From Candidatus Microthrix subdominans (GTDB lineage Bacteria; Actinomycetota; Acidimicrobiia; Acidimicrobiales; Microtrichaceae), in the NCBI GenBank assembly GCA_016719385.1, contig JADJZA010000007.1:186001-250000 (forward strand): DNA of 64,000 nt, in the 5' to 3' direction. The first letter of the stretch is position 1. Each line of letters starts with the position of its first letter. Made by a program: the position numbers and the translations under genes. The notes under the pieces are model-generated. The model did not search any database. It saw nothing but the letters and a program-made list of their open reading frames with translations, and was not told where the DNA came from. Shown here one piece after another: positions 63,678 to 64,000 of the stretch.

Positions 63678-64000
63678 GATGCTCCCTCCCTCAGCCCGAT
63701 GGGCGCCGTCGCCGGCCGGTGGGGAGCTGGAGTGCGAGTTCCAGCGGCCAGCGACGGCACCCTGCGGGTCGTGTCCTGCATGGGCAGTCGAGACGTCGCT
63801 GGCTCGACTGGGGTTCAGTATCGGGTTGGTTTGAAGGGGAGTCAAGTGCATTTCGTCCGAAGGGGATCGATTGTCTGAAGTGATTTCTCCTGACCGGCCG
63901 TTCCGGGCCCTAGGCGGAGGACCGTTCCGTGCGTAGGGTGCTGGTTGCACGTGCGATGAGAAGTCTCATTCCTCGTGTTCTGCACACTGCGACGGTTCCC
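63678..64000. other. Window-end region, possible start of a plus-strand gene
   Basis: No complete gene is supported. A GTG at 63929 preceded by GGCGGAGG opens a frame (MRRVLVARAMRSLIPRVLHT) that runs off the window after 24 codons, so a gene may begin here. The base composition is less GC-rich around 63810-63890, as expected of promoters. Confidence 0.3.

Overview
The window is high-G+C DNA with dense gene packing, many GTG starts, stop/start overlaps (ATGA, GTGA) and TANNNT boxes placed 5-9 nt before start codons. It carries actinobacterial markers: GuaB3, PcrA, a bifunctional Nnr protein, an F420-type luciferase-like oxidoreductase, DUF3253 and DUF7218 proteins, a CHAD protein and double CIRCE control of groES-groEL. 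Together these point to the Actinomycetota. The enlarged GlmS and the overall style suggest class Acidimicrobiia, possibly a Candidatus Microthrix relative. The lineage call is inference; no 16S gene is present.

Region 1 (1-9540) is an accessory island. It holds three IS elements: an edge-truncated IS5-type, an intact ISAzo13-type and an IS427-group IS5. It also has a resolvase remnant, a tRNA-like 3' remnant, and a small gene split by the IS427-group element that rejoins cleanly when that element is removed. Its centrepiece is a two-gene conflict system on the minus strand: a Trypco1 protein translationally coupled to a very large trypsin-like protease/STAND-type P-loop NTPase ending in about 15 nearly identical 36-38 residue repeats. 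Two 1-base deletions in the last repeats break the frame, yet the array stays open in the alternative frames.

Region 2 (9.6-26.2 kb) is housekeeping on the plus strand: purL (one-base frameshift near the 3' end), a small membrane protein, purF, purM, rplM, rpsI, glmM, a giant glmS, acpS, nnr, alr, tsaE and tsaB. Region 3 (26.2-37.5 kb) is a lineage-variable block separating tsaB from rimI-tsaD. It contains a DJ-1/PfpI protein, topoisomerase IB, two BrkB/YihY proteins, DinB, DUF7218, CsbD, DUF3253, a glycosyltransferase/PIG-L/acyl-CoA-dehydrogenase-like/methyltransferase cassette, an ATP-dependent DNA ligase and a CHAD protein.

Region 4 (37.5-64 kb) returns to core genes: rimI, tsaD, groES-groEL behind two CIRCE operators, a Nudix hydrolase, guaB3-guaA, two tandem NlpC/P60 cell-wall hydrolases with a shared upstream motif, pcrA with an overlapping acyl-CoA synthetase, an LLM oxidoreductase, an AlaX editing protein, an SDR, an AbiEi/DUF559-type protein, sucC-sucD, purN and a large acyltransferase-3 protein with two SGNH-like domains. 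Purine synthesis (purL, purF, purM, purN, guaA, guaB3) and amino-sugar/cell-wall supply (glmM, glmS, alr, NlpC/P60) are the main pathway themes. Short palindromic and tandem repeats mark several intergenic regions, notably before nnr, alr, pcrA and sucC.
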